A stretch of 64,000 nucleotides of DNA from positions 176,093 through 240,092 of the forward strand of contig NZ_JAUYAW010000010.1 in NCBI RefSeq assembly GCF_030693405.1. Direction: 5' to 3'. The DNA is from Phenylobacterium sp. GTDB taxonomy: Bacteria; Pseudomonadota; Alphaproteobacteria; Caulobacterales; Caulobacteraceae. Positions 30,270 to 39,421 of this stretch are shown here, piece after piece (position 1 is the stretch's first letter; each line of letters begins with the position of its first letter). A model generated the notes under the pieces. That model had not been told where the DNA came from, did not search any database, and saw nothing but the letters and a program-made list of their open reading frames with translations. Position numbers and translations under genes: made by a program.

Positions 30270-32246
30270 ATGACCCAGCAGATCGAAGTCATCCATCAGG
30301 ACGGCGACATCATCGACGTGCCGCTCAACAAGCTGAAGAAGTCGCCGCGCAACGCGCGGCGGACCCCACACGCGGAAGCGGATATCGAGGCGCTCGCCGC
30401 CAGCATCGCGGCGAAGGGCGTCCTCCAGGCGCCTGTGGTCGAGCCTGAGACGGATGCGGACGGCGCCCCCACCGGCGCCTATCTGGTCACCATCGGCGAG
30501 GGGCGCCGCTTAGCCTTGCGCCTCTTGGCCCAGCGCAAGCGGATCAAGAAGACCGAGCCCGTGCGCTGCGTGGTGGACCTCAGCAACGATCCGCACGAGA
30601 TCAGCCTGGACGAGAACGTCACCCGCGCGGGCATGCACCCGGCGGACCAGTTCGAGGCGTTCCGGCGGCTCAGTGACGAGCGCGGCCTGTCGGCGGAGGA
30701 GATCGGCGCCCGGTTCGGGGTGTCGGCCCAGGTGGTGCGTCAGCGGCTTCGGCTGGGCGCGGTCAACCCCGGCCTGATGGCGCTCTACCGGGCGGGCGAG
30801 TTGAACCTGGACCAGATGATGGCCTTCGCGGTTAGCGAGGATCATGCGCGGCAGGCGCAGGCTTTGGAGCAATTGGGCTCGCACCGTCCGCCCTATCTGA
30901 TCCGCCGCGCCATGACCGAGGCCAAGGTATCGGCCACCGACCGGCGGGCGATCTTCGTCGGCGCCGAGGCCTATGGCGAGGCGGGCGGGACCATCCTGCG
31001 CGACCTCTTCACCGAGGACGGCGGCGGCTGGTTCGAGGACCCGGCCCTGCTGGACCGGCTGGTCGCGGAGAAGCTGGCCGGGATTGCTGAGGACGTGCGG
31101 CAGAGGGAATCGTGGAAGTGGGCCGAGGCCCACATCGACTACCCCCGCGCGCTAGGGCTTGGGCGGGTCTATCCGCACCCGGTCGAACGCCCCGAGGACG
31201 AGGCGGCCAGCATGGCGGCGCTTTCCGAGGAATACGACGCCCTGGTGAGCCAGTGGGATGCAGTCGAGGAGCTTCCGCCCGAGATCGCGGCGCGCTTTGC
31301 CGAGATCGACGCGGCTCTGGAGGCCTTCGGCGATGGGACCGCGTTCGACCCCGAGGAGATCGCGCGCGGCGGGGTGTTCGTGATCCTCGGCCAGGATGGC
31401 GTGGCCCGCATCGAGCGCGGCCTAATTCGGCCCGAAGACGTCCCGACGCCCGAGCCGGACCCCGAGAGCGAAGACGCTGGCGGCTCGGTCACGCACGGCG
31501 CGCCGACCGAGGAGGACGCTACGGACGAGGCCGACGAGGACGCGGGCGCCCCTTGGTCGGAGCGGCTGGTGTTGGACCTCACCGCGCAGCGCACCTTGGC
31601 GCTGCGCGATGCCCTAGGGGCCAGCCCGACGGTCGCCCTGTCGGCGGTGGTTCACAGCCTGGCGCTGTTCGCCTTCTACCCGCCCTACGACCGCGCCTCC
31701 TGCCTGGAGATCAAGGGTGTCACCGCCTACCTCGACGGGCACGCGCCGGGCATCGACGACACCCGCGCCGGGCGCAGCATCGCAGAACGTCATGAACGCT
31801 GGGCGGTGCGCCTGCCCAAGTCGGCGGCGGACCTCTGGGCTTTCGTGCAGGGGCTCGCGGCCACGGACCTGCTGGACCTTTTGGCGCACTGCGCCAGCCT
31901 GACGGTCAATGCGGTGCGCACGCCGTTCGACCGCAAACCTGCAGCGTGGGCGCATGCCGACCGCCTGGCCGAGGCGGTGGGTCTCGACATGACCGGCTAC
32001 TGGACGCCAACCGTGACGAGCTACTTGGGGCGGGTCACCAAGGCGAGGATCACCGAGGCGGTGCGGGAGGCGGTGTCGGACGAGGCGGCCGAGCGGATTA
32101 GCGGCTTGAAGAAGCCCGATATGGCGTCAGAGGCCGAGGCCTTGCTGGTGGGGAAAGGGTGGCTGCCCAGCCTGCTTCGCGCGCCGATCCCCGTGGAGCT
32201 TGAGGTCCATGCCGAGGCGCCGGTGCTGACCGAACAAGCCGCCTAG
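30270..32246 (+). CDS. parB: Large ParB/RepB-type partition protein
   Basis: A 658-residue ParB-like protein. Residues about 10-120 are a ParB/Srx nuclease-fold domain ([50 protein letters not shown]). The HTH domain follows with [20 protein letters not shown]. The long C-terminal half has an acidic linker (about 390-430) and a helical domain typical of the extended ParB proteins of ICEs and plasmids. It would bind a centromere-like site or regulate the element. The matching ParA gene lies 18 kb away. ATG chosen from AAAGGAGCAGG; an intrinsic terminator follows the stop. Confidence 0.9.
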   Translation: MTQQIEVIHQDGDIIDVPLNKLKKSPRNARRTPHAEADIEALAASIAAKGVLQAPVVEPETDADGAPTGAYLVTIGEGRRLALRLLAQRKRIKKTEPVRCVVDLSNDPHEISLDENVTRAGMHPADQFEAFRRLSDERGLSAEEIGARFGVSAQVVRQRLRLGAVNPGLMALYRAGELNLDQMMAFAVSEDHARQAQALEQLGSHRPPYLIRRAMTEAKVSATDRRAIFVGAEAYGEAGGTILRDLFTEDGGGWFEDPALLDRLVAEKLAGIAEDVRQRESWKWAEAHIDYPRALGLGRVYPHPVERPEDEAASMAALSEEYDALVSQWDAVEELPPEIAARFAEIDAALEAFGDGTAFDPEEIARGGVFVILGQDGVARIERGLIRPEDVPTPEPDPESEDAGGSVTHGAPTEEDATDEADEDAGAPWSERLVLDLTAQRTLALRDALGASPTVALSAVVHSLALFAFYPPYDRASCLEIKGVTAYLDGHAPGIDDTRAGRSIAERHERWAVRLPKSAADLWAFVQGLAATDLLDLLAHCASLTVNAVRTPFDRKPAAWAHADRLAEAVGLDMTGYWTPTVTSYLGRVTKARITEAVREAVSDEAAERISGLKKPDMASEAEALLVGKGWLPSLLRAPIPVELEVHAEAPVLTEQAA

Positions 32247-32252
32247 CGGCGG

Positions 32253-32280
32253 GGCCGCAGTTCGCGGCCTCTTTTCTTCT
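32253..32280 (+). terminator. Intrinsic terminator of parB
   Basis: GGCCGC (32253-32258), a 5-nt loop and GCGGCC (32264-32269) are followed by TCTTTTCTTCT, a typical stem plus T-rich tail 7 bp after the parB stop. Confidence 0.8.
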
Positions 32281-32641
32281 GACCTGGGGCCGTTCGCCGA
32301 GCGGGCGGGCGGCCCTTCTGCTGCGTGCTGTGATCCGTCGCGTGGAGAATGGTCCCGGTCGTCAGGTTCAAAGCCGCCTGTTTCGCACCGACCCATGCCG
32401 CCTCTCTGGCCTGATAGGGCCGAGGGGTTCAGGCCGTACCGGCCCCGCTGATCGCCGCAACGCCGGCTCCCGACTTCTTTCCCCTGGCGCCTGCGGCGCC
32501 ATTCCTCGCGCGACAAACAAGTCGTCGCCGGCGTCCTCCGCTGCGCTGCGGGCCTGCGGCTGCGGCGCTCAGCGCCCCTCGTCCTGGAAATCGCCATCGA
32601 GGCCGCGATGGGCGCGGTCCGAGACACCAGGAGACTTCACC
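32281..32641 (+). promoter_or_regulatory. Structured leader upstream of the DUF736 gene
   Basis: No gene is supported in this stretch. It contains short palindromes such as GGCGCCTGCGGCGCC near 32485 and GGCGCTCAGCGCC near 32565, then CAGGAG before the DUF736 ATG. As with parB, the long GC-rich leader may be a promoter plus structured 5' UTR. Confidence 0.4.
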
Positions 32642-32953
32642 ATGGCGACCATCGGCACCTTCACCAAGGACGACGCCGGCAACTACAACGGCTCGATCAA
32701 GACCCTGACCCTCGACGTCAAGAAGGCCACCTTCCGCAAGTTCGAGAAGACCAACGACCAGGCCCCCGACTTCCGCATCTTCTCCGGCCAGACCGAGTTC
32801 GGCGCCGCCTGGATGAAGACCTCCAAGGAGGACCGGGCCTATCTCTCGGTCAAGCTAGACGACCCGAGCTTCCACGCTCCGATCTACGCCAGCCTGGTCG
32901 ACGCCGACGAGGGCTACAGCCTGATCTGGTCGCGCAGCCGCCAGGCCGACTGA
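32642..32953 (+). CDS. DUF736 family protein
   Basis: A 103-residue protein matching DUF736 from end to end: [55 protein letters not shown], ending [11 protein letters not shown]. The family occurs next to ArdC, ParB and conjugation genes in alphaproteobacterial ICEs and plasmids. Its biochemical function is not known; a single-strand DNA or conjugation accessory role has been guessed only from context. ATG 32642 follows CAGGAGACTTCACC; an extended frame upstream is non-coding. Confidence 0.93.
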   Translation: MATIGTFTKDDAGNYNGSIKTLTLDVKKATFRKFEKTNDQAPDFRIFSGQTEFGAAWMKTSKEDRAYLSVKLDDPSFHAPIYASLVDADEGYSLIWSRSRQAD

Positions 32954-33024
32954 CCTCCCGCGGAGCGCCCCGCCGCAGCCGGCGGGGCGCCGCTCCCCAA
33001 AAACTCACATCACGGGAGGCCGCC

Positions 33025-33933
33025 ATGACGCGCGCATCCGAGACCTCGCGCCCGGACATCTACAGCCGGGTCACCAACGCCATCGTCGCCGACCTCGAAA
33101 ACGGCGTGCGCCCCTGGACCAAGCCCTGGTCCGCCGAGCACCTCGCCGGGAAGATCAGCCGGCCGCTGCGCTCCACCGGCGAGCCCTACAGCGGCATCAA
33201 CGTCATCCTGCTCTGGGCAGAATCTGTCGCCCGCGGCTTCACGGCGCCCATCTGGATCACCTTCCGCCAGGCGCTGGCGCTCGGCGGGCATGTCCGCAAG
33301 GGTGAGCACGGCTCGACCGTGGTCTACGCCAACCGGATCACCCGCACCGAAGCGGGCGACGACGGCGAGGACGTCGAGCGCCAGATCCCGTTCCTGAAGG
33401 CCTACACCGTCTTCAACGTCGACCAGGTCGAGGGCCTGCCCGCGCAGTTCCACGCCGTGGCGGAGCCCCAGCTCGACGCGGCCCAACGCATCGAGCATGC
33501 CGACGCCTTCTTTGCGGCGACCGGCGCCGACATCCGCCACGGCGGCAACCAGGCCTACTACGCCCTGCGACCCGACCACGTGCAGATGCCGCCCTTCGAA
33601 TGCTTCGAGGACCCGGAGGCCTACTACGCGACCCTCGCCCACGAATGCACCCATTGGACCCGGCATCCCACCCGGCTCGACCGTGACTTCGGCCGCAAGC
33701 GCTGGGGTGACGACGGCTACGCTCGCGAAGAGCTGGTCGCCGAACTGGGCGCGGCCTTCCTTTGCGCCGACCTGGGACTGGAACTGGAGCCCCGGCCGGA
33801 TCATGCCAGCTACATCGACAGCTGGCTGAAGGTGCTGAAGGACGACCGCCGGTTCATCTTCACGGCCGCCGCGCACGCACAGCGCGCGGCGGACTTCCTG
33901 CATCGGCGGCAGACCGTGACGATCGCGGCCTGA
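33025..33933 (+). CDS. ardC: ArdC-like antirestriction protein (ssDNA-binding domain + zincin-like metallopeptidase)
   Basis: A 302-residue protein. The N-terminal ArdC ssDNA-binding domain (about 8-130) has ENGVRPWTKPW and GEPYSGINVILLW. The C-terminal zincin-like domain carries LAHECTHWTRH (HEXXH at H206-H210) and the third-ligand region EELVAELGAAFLC. ArdC proteins protect incoming single-stranded DNA from host restriction during conjugation. GGGAGG precedes ATG 33025. Its last 27 codons and the following hairpin recur in diverged form at 42690-42827, which marks this gene's end as a module junction. Confidence 0.93.
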   Translation: MTRASETSRPDIYSRVTNAIVADLENGVRPWTKPWSAEHLAGKISRPLRSTGEPYSGINVILLWAESVARGFTAPIWITFRQALALGGHVRKGEHGSTVVYANRITRTEAGDDGEDVERQIPFLKAYTVFNVDQVEGLPAQFHAVAEPQLDAAQRIEHADAFFAATGADIRHGGNQAYYALRPDHVQMPPFECFEDPEAYYATLAHECTHWTRHPTRLDRDFGRKRWGDDGYAREELVAELGAAFLCADLGLELEPRPDHASYIDSWLKVLKDDRRFIFTAAAHAQRAADFLHRRQTVTIAA

Positions 33934-33940
33934 GCGTGCG

Positions 33941-33964
33941 CGGCGAGCGCTCAGGCGCTCGCCG
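33941..33964 (+). terminator. Hairpin after ardC
   Basis: CGGCGAGCGC (33941-33950) and GCGCTCGCCG (33955-33964) form a perfect 10-bp stem with loop TCAG, 7 bp after the ardC stop. No T-run follows. A near-copy lies after the ardC relic at 42804-42827. Confidence 0.55.
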
Positions 33965-34030
33965 CAACCGGAGGCTTTGACTCGGAGGAACTTAGTGACG
34001 TCCACTTCGCCCGGCGGATCATCGCTTACG

Positions 34031-35749
34031 CTATCGTTCGTCGAGGCTGCTCCAGATGTCTTTGAAAACGATCTGCGAGCCTCGCGAGGTCATGACATAC
34101 GGGATCGGCGAGCGAGCAATCGGCTGACTGGTTTCCAAGAGGACCCGCTCGGCGATCTGGGTGAACACGTCAGCGCCCGGGCCAATCTCGTAACGGAGAC
34201 GAATGAGTTGGGGCCAGGTCAGCACAAGGACGCTAGGCCCACCTTCATAGCCTAGGCTGCGAAAACGGGCGTTTGACCGCCCGACGCCCCAGAGCCGTAC
34301 GGTTCTGGGCAGCTCCCCCGCGGGCAGCTTAACTTTCAGCGCACGGCACAGCTCCGGGACGCCATGCTCTTCCAACCAGCTGGTAACCTGGCGTCCCCAG
34401 TTCTCGACGCTCTCAACGAAATTCTTGGCCTTGCTCCTCTGCGTGCGGAGGTTGCTGGAGGCGAAATCCTGCCATTTCAATTGAAAGAGGACGAGTTCGC
34501 CGGTCACATAGTCGAAGAGCGCAGCATCGATGTCAGTGATAACCCGCCCTTTAGTCCGTAGCTTGGTTTGGCCTGGCATACGTTGGTAGCGGTTGCCCTG
34601 GAACAGCGAGCAGAGGTCGTCGGCCATCCACCGTTCATGATGGACCCGGACGGAATTTAGCATCGCCTGCGACGCCGCTTCGCGCAGCATGCGGATGTGT
34701 TTGAAGGGATTTCGGAAGATTGCGCTGATAGGCATCAGTAGATAGCCATCAGCGATCTCGATCAGCATCGGAAAGCTCGGCGTGTGCTCCTTGAGAAAGA
34801 AGGCTGCGTCGCCCGACTTCACCGTCACGATCTCGATTACCGCCGCCGCCAGCTTGCGGGGTGTGCCAATGGCGACAAGTTCCGCGATGAGTTCGGATCT
34901 CGTTTTCCAGATGGTCAGGCTCATGGCGTGGTTGACGTCGGGAAAGCGCTTCCGTGCTTCCTCGACATAGATGACGTGCTGCAAGTAGCGTCCGAGCAGC
35001 ATGTGGGCCGTGGTGACCAGGTCTGCGCCGGTGCAGCCTTCCAATTTGGCGTCGGGGTGGATGCCTGCATCACCGCGCCAGTCGAGGACCGAGTCGGCGA
35101 TGAAATTGAGGAATGCCGCGTCAATATTGCGGGTCGATGTGTAGCCGATCATCACACCGCAAGGCAGTTCCCAGGGAAACACCTGTTCGGCCATCTCGGC
35201 TCGCAACGCGCTGCCGGCCGGCCCGTCGGGCGACGTTTCCTCAGCCCTAAACTTGGACTGGAGTTCAACCAGACGGGCGCGGTCCACCTGGTCGTGGAAA
35301 AAGTCGACCAAGGTCGGTTCGCTGATTGCGAGTTCAAATCCCTCCGCGGTCGCTGTGCCCTCCACCATGCCATTGCGCATGCGTTCGGCCGCATCCGTCA
35401 GCATCACGTAGCGCCCGGCCGCGTGCATCAAACTCAAGACGAAATGGCGCGATTCTTCTGTGCTCTCGGCGATCGGGATGCCGGTGAATTTGCCTACGCG
35501 CGGCAAGAGCAGCCCCAACAGCACATTCCACCCGCGCGTCAGGAGATCGAAGTCGGGTGCCGGGAGATATTCGCCCGCCGGTCGGCCGAAGCCCTGCATC
35601 ACCTGGACATGGTCCATGGCGCGGCAGGCCTCGATCAGCAGGCCGCCGCACATCCAGTCTGATTGGCCAGCCAGGAAATTGGTCAGGTCGTCGAGTTCCG
35701 CCCGGCCAAGTGACTCCAATTCGTCAGCGATCGATTTCGCGGCCAGCAT
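34031..35749 (-). CDS. Large unknown protein with possible nuclease-like core
   Basis: A 572-residue protein (from ATG 35749) that I do not recognise as a named family. Near residues 405-427 it reads ITDIDAALFD then GELVLFQLKWQDF: an Asp strand followed by a beta strand with QLK, the arrangement of a PD-(D/E)XK-type nuclease core with Gln in place of Glu. The rest is helical (IEACRAMDHVQVMQGFG; LTIWKTRSELIAELVAIGTP). The start is uncertain (ATG 35782 is possible); 35749 leaves 4 bp after the upstream gene. With the next gene it forms a two-gene operon inside a defence-type block, so a defence role is plausible but unproved. Confidence 0.6.
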   Translation of the reverse strand: MLAAKSIADELESLGRAELDDLTNFLAGQSDWMCGGLLIEACRAMDHVQVMQGFGRPAGEYLPAPDFDLLTRGWNVLLGLLLPRVGKFTGIPIAESTEESRHFVLSLMHAAGRYVMLTDAAERMRNGMVEGTATAEGFELAISEPTLVDFFHDQVDRARLVELQSKFRAEETSPDGPAGSALRAEMAEQVFPWELPCGVMIGYTSTRNIDAAFLNFIADSVLDWRGDAGIHPDAKLEGCTGADLVTTAHMLLGRYLQHVIYVEEARKRFPDVNHAMSLTIWKTRSELIAELVAIGTPRKLAAAVIEIVTVKSGDAAFFLKEHTPSFPMLIEIADGYLLMPISAIFRNPFKHIRMLREAASQAMLNSVRVHHERWMADDLCSLFQGNRYQRMPGQTKLRTKGRVITDIDAALFDYVTGELVLFQLKWQDFASSNLRTQRSKAKNFVESVENWGRQVTSWLEEHGVPELCRALKVKLPAGELPRTVRLWGVGRSNARFRSLGYEGGPSVLVLTWPQLIRLRYEIGPGADVFTQIAERVLLETSQPIARSPIPYVMTSRGSQIVFKDIWSSLDER

Positions 35750-35753
35750 CTCG

Positions 35754-36341
35754 CTATGGGCCAGGTGACACGCCGAAACCATAATGATCGAGCGCGGCTT
35801 TCGCGAAGGCGTGCAGCCCGAAGTCGTTATCGGCGAATAGGCGCGCAATCCCGCCATCCACGGCATCTACGCCTACGCCTGCACGTTCGGCGAACGTCAG
35901 CACCTCCCCGACGCGACCGTTCGGCAGGAAGAACGCGATGTAGGGAAATGCGGCAACGTGCTGCCCCCCAAAGCCTCCTGCGTTGCAACTGCTGACGGTG
36001 GTGCAGCCCATAGCAGACAGCGCGAGCGTCGCCGCGATCACCCCAATGTCGAGACCCCAGAGATCATCTTCCGGCAGAAACGCCTCGCCGCGCTCTTCCT
36101 CATAGAGTTCGGCTTCGTCGTCCACGTCGTCAGCGTCTGAGAAGCGTTGGAAGAGGGCCGCCTCGCGGATCAACGCTTCTGCCACCTGATCCCAAGCCAC
36201 ACCGCGCAAATCCCTGAAATGCTGATTGCCGTAGAAGCCATCTTCTTCACCGCGATCGGCTTCTTCCGGGTCATACGATGCGAGGCGGGCAGCATCGAGC
36301 TGCCTTACGATCTCCACGGGATAGCTGCGCTGCGGGGCCAT
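35754..36341 (-). CDS. Unknown acidic protein, first gene of a two-gene operon
   Basis: A 195-residue protein from ATG 36341, which has GGAGA 7 bp upstream; earlier in-frame ATGs lack a site and approach the divergent RHH gene. The middle is very acidic (FSDADDVDDEAELYEEERGE) and is followed by a conserved-looking Gly/Cys segment, MGCTTVSSCNAGGFGGQHVA, and AFPYIAFFLPNGRVGEVLTF. No named domain recognised. It ends 4 bp before the start of the large unknown gene, so the two are probably coexpressed. Confidence 0.6.
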   Translation of the reverse strand: MAPQRSYPVEIVRQLDAARLASYDPEEADRGEEDGFYGNQHFRDLRGVAWDQVAEALIREAALFQRFSDADDVDDEAELYEEERGEAFLPEDDLWGLDIGVIAATLALSAMGCTTVSSCNAGGFGGQHVAAFPYIAFFLPNGRVGEVLTFAERAGVGVDAVDGGIARLFADNDFGLHAFAKAALDHYGFGVSPGP

Positions 36342-36438
36342 TGGACCGTCTCCGGCCTCGTCTTGACCCGCGAGGCTCATTGGGAACAAAATAGAAACAG
36401 CAGTCGACGCGGCGCCGGTGTGGCGCCACCATGGCGCC

Positions 36439-36654
36439 ATGTTGGATGATTCGAAAACCAGTACCGTGCGAAGCCTGGACCGCATCAATTTGCGGCTGCC
36501 CGGAGAGACGTTCGACGCGATCGATGCACGCCGCGCCGAGCGCCCCGGCAATATCTCGCGTAACACTTGGATAACCGAAGCAATCCAAGAAAAACTTGAA
36601 CGCGAAGCCGCGGAATTGACCGCCCCAACCGAGGCACGGCGTCACCATGGCTGA
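36439..36654 (+). CDS. Ribbon-helix-helix regulator coupled to the methyltransferase
   Basis: A 71-residue protein with the Arc/MetJ-type pattern DRINLRLPGETFDAIDARRA followed by NISRNTWITEAIQEKLERE. It overlaps the methyltransferase gene by 8 bp. RHH or HTH controller proteins often set the timing of methyltransferase and nuclease expression in restriction-modification systems, and this is the likely role. It is divergent from the minus-strand unknown pair and may regulate that promoter too. An ATG 21 bp upstream is possible. Confidence 0.75.
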   Translation: MLDDSKTSTVRSLDRINLRLPGETFDAIDARRAERPGNISRNTWITEAIQEKLEREAAELTAPTEARRHHG

Positions 36655-37789
36655 CTTCTACGAGTTCTTCGCGGGCGGCGGAATGGCCCGCCGCGGGTTA
36701 GGGCGTGGGTGGACCTGCCGTTTTGCCAACGACTTCGATCACAAGAAGGGCGGCACCTACCGCGAAAACTACGGCAAGGGTGAACTGAAGGTGGGCGATG
36801 TTCGCCAGGTCACCTTGGAGGACTTGCCTGGTGTCCCTGACTTGGTTTGGGCGTCATTTCCTTGCCAGGATCTCTCGCTCGCCGGCGGCGGCGCTGGCCT
36901 TAAGGGCGAGCGTTCTGGCACCTTTTATCCCTTCTGGGACGTGATGACGGCCCTGATTGAGGACGGTCGTGCGCCGACGATCATCGCGCTGGAGAATGTC
37001 TGCGGTACGCTAACGTCGCATGGAGGCAAGGACTTCGAAGCGATCTGCCAGACCTACGAAAAGGCGGGTTACAGGGCCGGCGCCTTGGTGATCAACGCTG
37101 ACCTTTTCGTGCCGCAATCTAGGCCCCGCCTGTTCGTCATTGGCGTTCGCGACGACATCGCGATCGATCCGAACCTGTTGGCGAGCGGCCCCGTAGCGCC
37201 TTTCCACACACGCAGCCTGCAGCGGGCTGTCGAACAGTTGCCCGAGGCGCTGAGGCGGAAGTTCCTTTGGTGGAACTTGCCCAAGCCGAAACGACGGGCC
37301 AAGGCCTTCGCTGATATCATAGAGGAACATCCCGACAGCGTGGAATGGCACACCGAAGCCGAAACCAAGCAATTGCTCGCCATGATGTCGACCGTGAACG
37401 CCGAGAAAGTCGAAGCCGCGAAGAAGGCCGGCCGCCGGATGGTCGGCGGCGTCTACAAGCGCACGCGGGTCAACCACAACGGCGCAAAGGTGCAGCGCGC
37501 AGAAGTGCGGTTCGATGACGTTTCAGGGTGTCTCCGGACTCCGGCTGGCGGATCCAGCCGGCAAGTCATCGTCGTCATCGATGGTGAGTTGGTGCGCTCA
37601 CGCCTCATCTCAGCGCGTGAAACGGCGCGGTTGATGGGGCTGGACGACGGTTACAAGCTCCCGCGGAATTACAACGAAGCCTATCACCTGACCGGCGACG
37701 GCGTCGCCGTGCCGGTCGTGCGGCACCTCGCGAAGCATATTTTCGAGACGATCATCAACCAGGCCGCGCCGCTGCGCGATGTGGCGTGA
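36647..37789 (+). CDS. C5-cytosine DNA methyltransferase
   Basis: A 380-residue Dcm-type enzyme with the ordered motifs: FYEFFAGGGMARRGLG (I), FPCQDLSLAGGG (IV, catalytic C73), ALENVCG (VI, E116), QSRPRLFVIGV (VIII), and a C-terminal motif X region near NEAYHLTGDGVAVPVV. It transfers a methyl group from SAM to C5 of cytosine in a specific site. It overlaps the RHH gene by 8 bp and the next gene by 4 bp (GTGA). With the GIY-YIG gene it probably forms a type II restriction-modification system. Recognition site cannot be read from sequence. Confidence 0.94.
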   Translation: MADFYEFFAGGGMARRGLGRGWTCRFANDFDHKKGGTYRENYGKGELKVGDVRQVTLEDLPGVPDLVWASFPCQDLSLAGGGAGLKGERSGTFYPFWDVMTALIEDGRAPTIIALENVCGTLTSHGGKDFEAICQTYEKAGYRAGALVINADLFVPQSRPRLFVIGVRDDIAIDPNLLASGPVAPFHTRSLQRAVEQLPEALRRKFLWWNLPKPKRRAKAFADIIEEHPDSVEWHTEAETKQLLAMMSTVNAEKVEAAKKAGRRMVGGVYKRTRVNHNGAKVQRAEVRFDDVSGCLRTPAGGSSRQVIVVIDGELVRSRLISARETARLMGLDDGYKLPRNYNEAYHLTGDGVAVPVVRHLAKHIFETIINQAAPLRDVA

Positions 37790-38652
37790 CCGTTATTCCC
37801 TGCGCTCGCGATGATCGCCTGCGGGCGATTATCGAGAGCTTTGCCGAGACCCTCAGGACCGAGGCCCACCTGTTGGGTGAGCACGGGCTCGAAGAGAAGG
37901 ACTTCTACAACTCAGGAGTCCTTCGGGGAGCCGTCGAAAAGCTTCGCGGAGAATATGTCGGCACGACCCGCGCTAAGCGGGAGTTCACGCGTCACATCCT
38001 GAATTTCTTGGAAGATGGCCGGCTCATCGCCGGCTGGGACCCATCAAAGGGTGGCGCGCGCCACGACTTCCAGGTTCGCCTGAACAGCGGGCGCCTAGCG
38101 GTCATCGTCCTGAAGGGCTGCCTGGACGGCAACAACACCAACATCTTCGAGCGACCCACCGATGCCGATGAATTCGTGATCTGGAGCCTTTGTCTGAGCC
38201 CGGGGGCCGATCCTCGCCACAACGCTTGGTCCGGCATCCACACCCGGCTCTCAGCGGAGATGATCCTGAAGCACCAAAGGGTCGACGGTTTGATCGTCTG
38301 GGACATGGTCTGCGGCACAATTGGCCGGCCTTGCCCCAAGCTCGAACGACTCCACACCGACCTCAGCGAGCGCACCACGCCCGTTGGCCCATTCAAGACT
38401 CCGCCGCCCTGCGTGTACGTGTTCCCGTCGAGCATTCCCTACGCCGCGCAGCCGCTCGCCAGAGCTCAGCCACTTGAGGCCGTCGAATTTCTCGCCGCGC
38501 TTCATGCCGGCTTCGCCGGTTGGCCGGAGGAGGTGAACTATGTGGACTTCGAGATCGCTGCGGCCGGCGAAGAGCTTCACCGGCGAACCACCATTCGCCG
38601 TGGCGGCCAGGTGGTCAGCGCTTCAGACATGACGCCGATCCGCCGTGTCTAA
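37786..38652 (+). CDS. Unknown protein between methyltransferase and GIY-YIG genes
   Basis: A 288-residue soluble protein with GTG start overlapping the methyltransferase stop. No family is recognised with confidence. Residues about 80-110 read ARHDFQVRLNSGRLAVIVLK, a strand pair that might be an alpha/beta nuclease core, and the middle has EMILKHQRVDGLIVWDMVCG. Placement inside the restriction-modification operon suggests a nuclease subunit, specificity factor or accessory protein; this is inference only. It overlaps the next gene by 8 bp, so all four genes are translationally coupled. Confidence 0.65.
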   Translation: MTVIPCARDDRLRAIIESFAETLRTEAHLLGEHGLEEKDFYNSGVLRGAVEKLRGEYVGTTRAKREFTRHILNFLEDGRLIAGWDPSKGGARHDFQVRLNSGRLAVIVLKGCLDGNNTNIFERPTDADEFVIWSLCLSPGADPRHNAWSGIHTRLSAEMILKHQRVDGLIVWDMVCGTIGRPCPKLERLHTDLSERTTPVGPFKTPPPCVYVFPSSIPYAAQPLARAQPLEAVEFLAALHAGFAGWPEEVNYVDFEIAAAGEELHRRTTIRRGGQVVSASDMTPIRRV

Positions 38653-39400
38653 GAGCCCGCCCTCCCTTTTCGGCGATAACGCCGACTTCGTCCGCCGGCC
38701 ACCTTTTGAAACGGATGACCTCCGCCGCAACCTGACGAGTTTCCTAAACGCCCCGTATGCACACGACCCCACGGGGGCCGCGCCAATGGTCGGGAACTAC
38801 AAGTGGGGCGTTTACGCCTTCTTCGACTACGACGGCGAGCCGATCTACGTCGGCCAGACGAAAGAGAGCCTGCGCACGCGCGTCCAGCGTCATCTGACGA
38901 ATCAACGAACCGACGCCGTGGCGATGTCCGTGCTCGACCCCTTCGAGGTGTTCGAGATCGAGGTGTGGCCCCTCTGTCAGTTCGAAGGAATCGATCCGAA
39001 GGACAAGCCGGCGGTCGCCGCAGCGAAACGGCACTTGGACGCCCTGGAGCGCGTCATCACCGCCAAGGCGGTCGCTGAGTCTCGCTTCAGCGCCATTCTC
39101 AATGAGAAGGACCCGCCGCCCGGCGCGCTCGAGGTTGAGCCGCCACAGCCGTTCCGCGGGCGGGTGGTTTCGGATCGCGTCTTCGAACTGCGCGCGCATC
39201 CCGACTTTCGGATTGCCCGCCGCGCCCTGATTATATCCCGGCTTGCTCAAGTCATTTCGGAGCGGCAGGTGAAGGGCGGATTGCGCCGGGTGCTGCTGAC
39301 TCAGGCTAAACGGCTCCAGTGGCTGGCCGCACGCCGTTACGAGGCCACAGGGGGCGCCGCCTCCGTGCCAAAGGAAGGTGAGGACGACGCGGAAGACTGA
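38645..39400 (+). CDS. GIY-YIG nuclease, likely restriction endonuclease
   Basis: A 251-residue protein with a GIY-YIG domain: GVYAFF (G55-Y57 as GVY), IYVGQT (I67-G70), then SLRTRVQRHL with the conserved Arg and a downstream Glu (LDALERVITAKA). A basic helical C-terminus (RRALIISRLAQVISERQ) may bind DNA. Some type II restriction enzymes, such as Eco29kI, are GIY-YIG proteins paired with C5 methyltransferases, and this layout is the same. GTG start overlaps the previous gene. Confidence 0.85.
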   Translation: MSKSPPSLFGDNADFVRRPPFETDDLRRNLTSFLNAPYAHDPTGAAPMVGNYKWGVYAFFDYDGEPIYVGQTKESLRTRVQRHLTNQRTDAVAMSVLDPFEVFEIEVWPLCQFEGIDPKDKPAVAAAKRHLDALERVITAKAVAESRFSAILNEKDPPPGALEVEPPQPFRGRVVSDRVFELRAHPDFRIARRALIISRLAQVISERQVKGGLRRVLLTQAKRLQWLAARRYEATGGAASVPKEGEDDAED

Positions 39401-39421
39401 GTGCCCGCGGCGCATCCGTCC

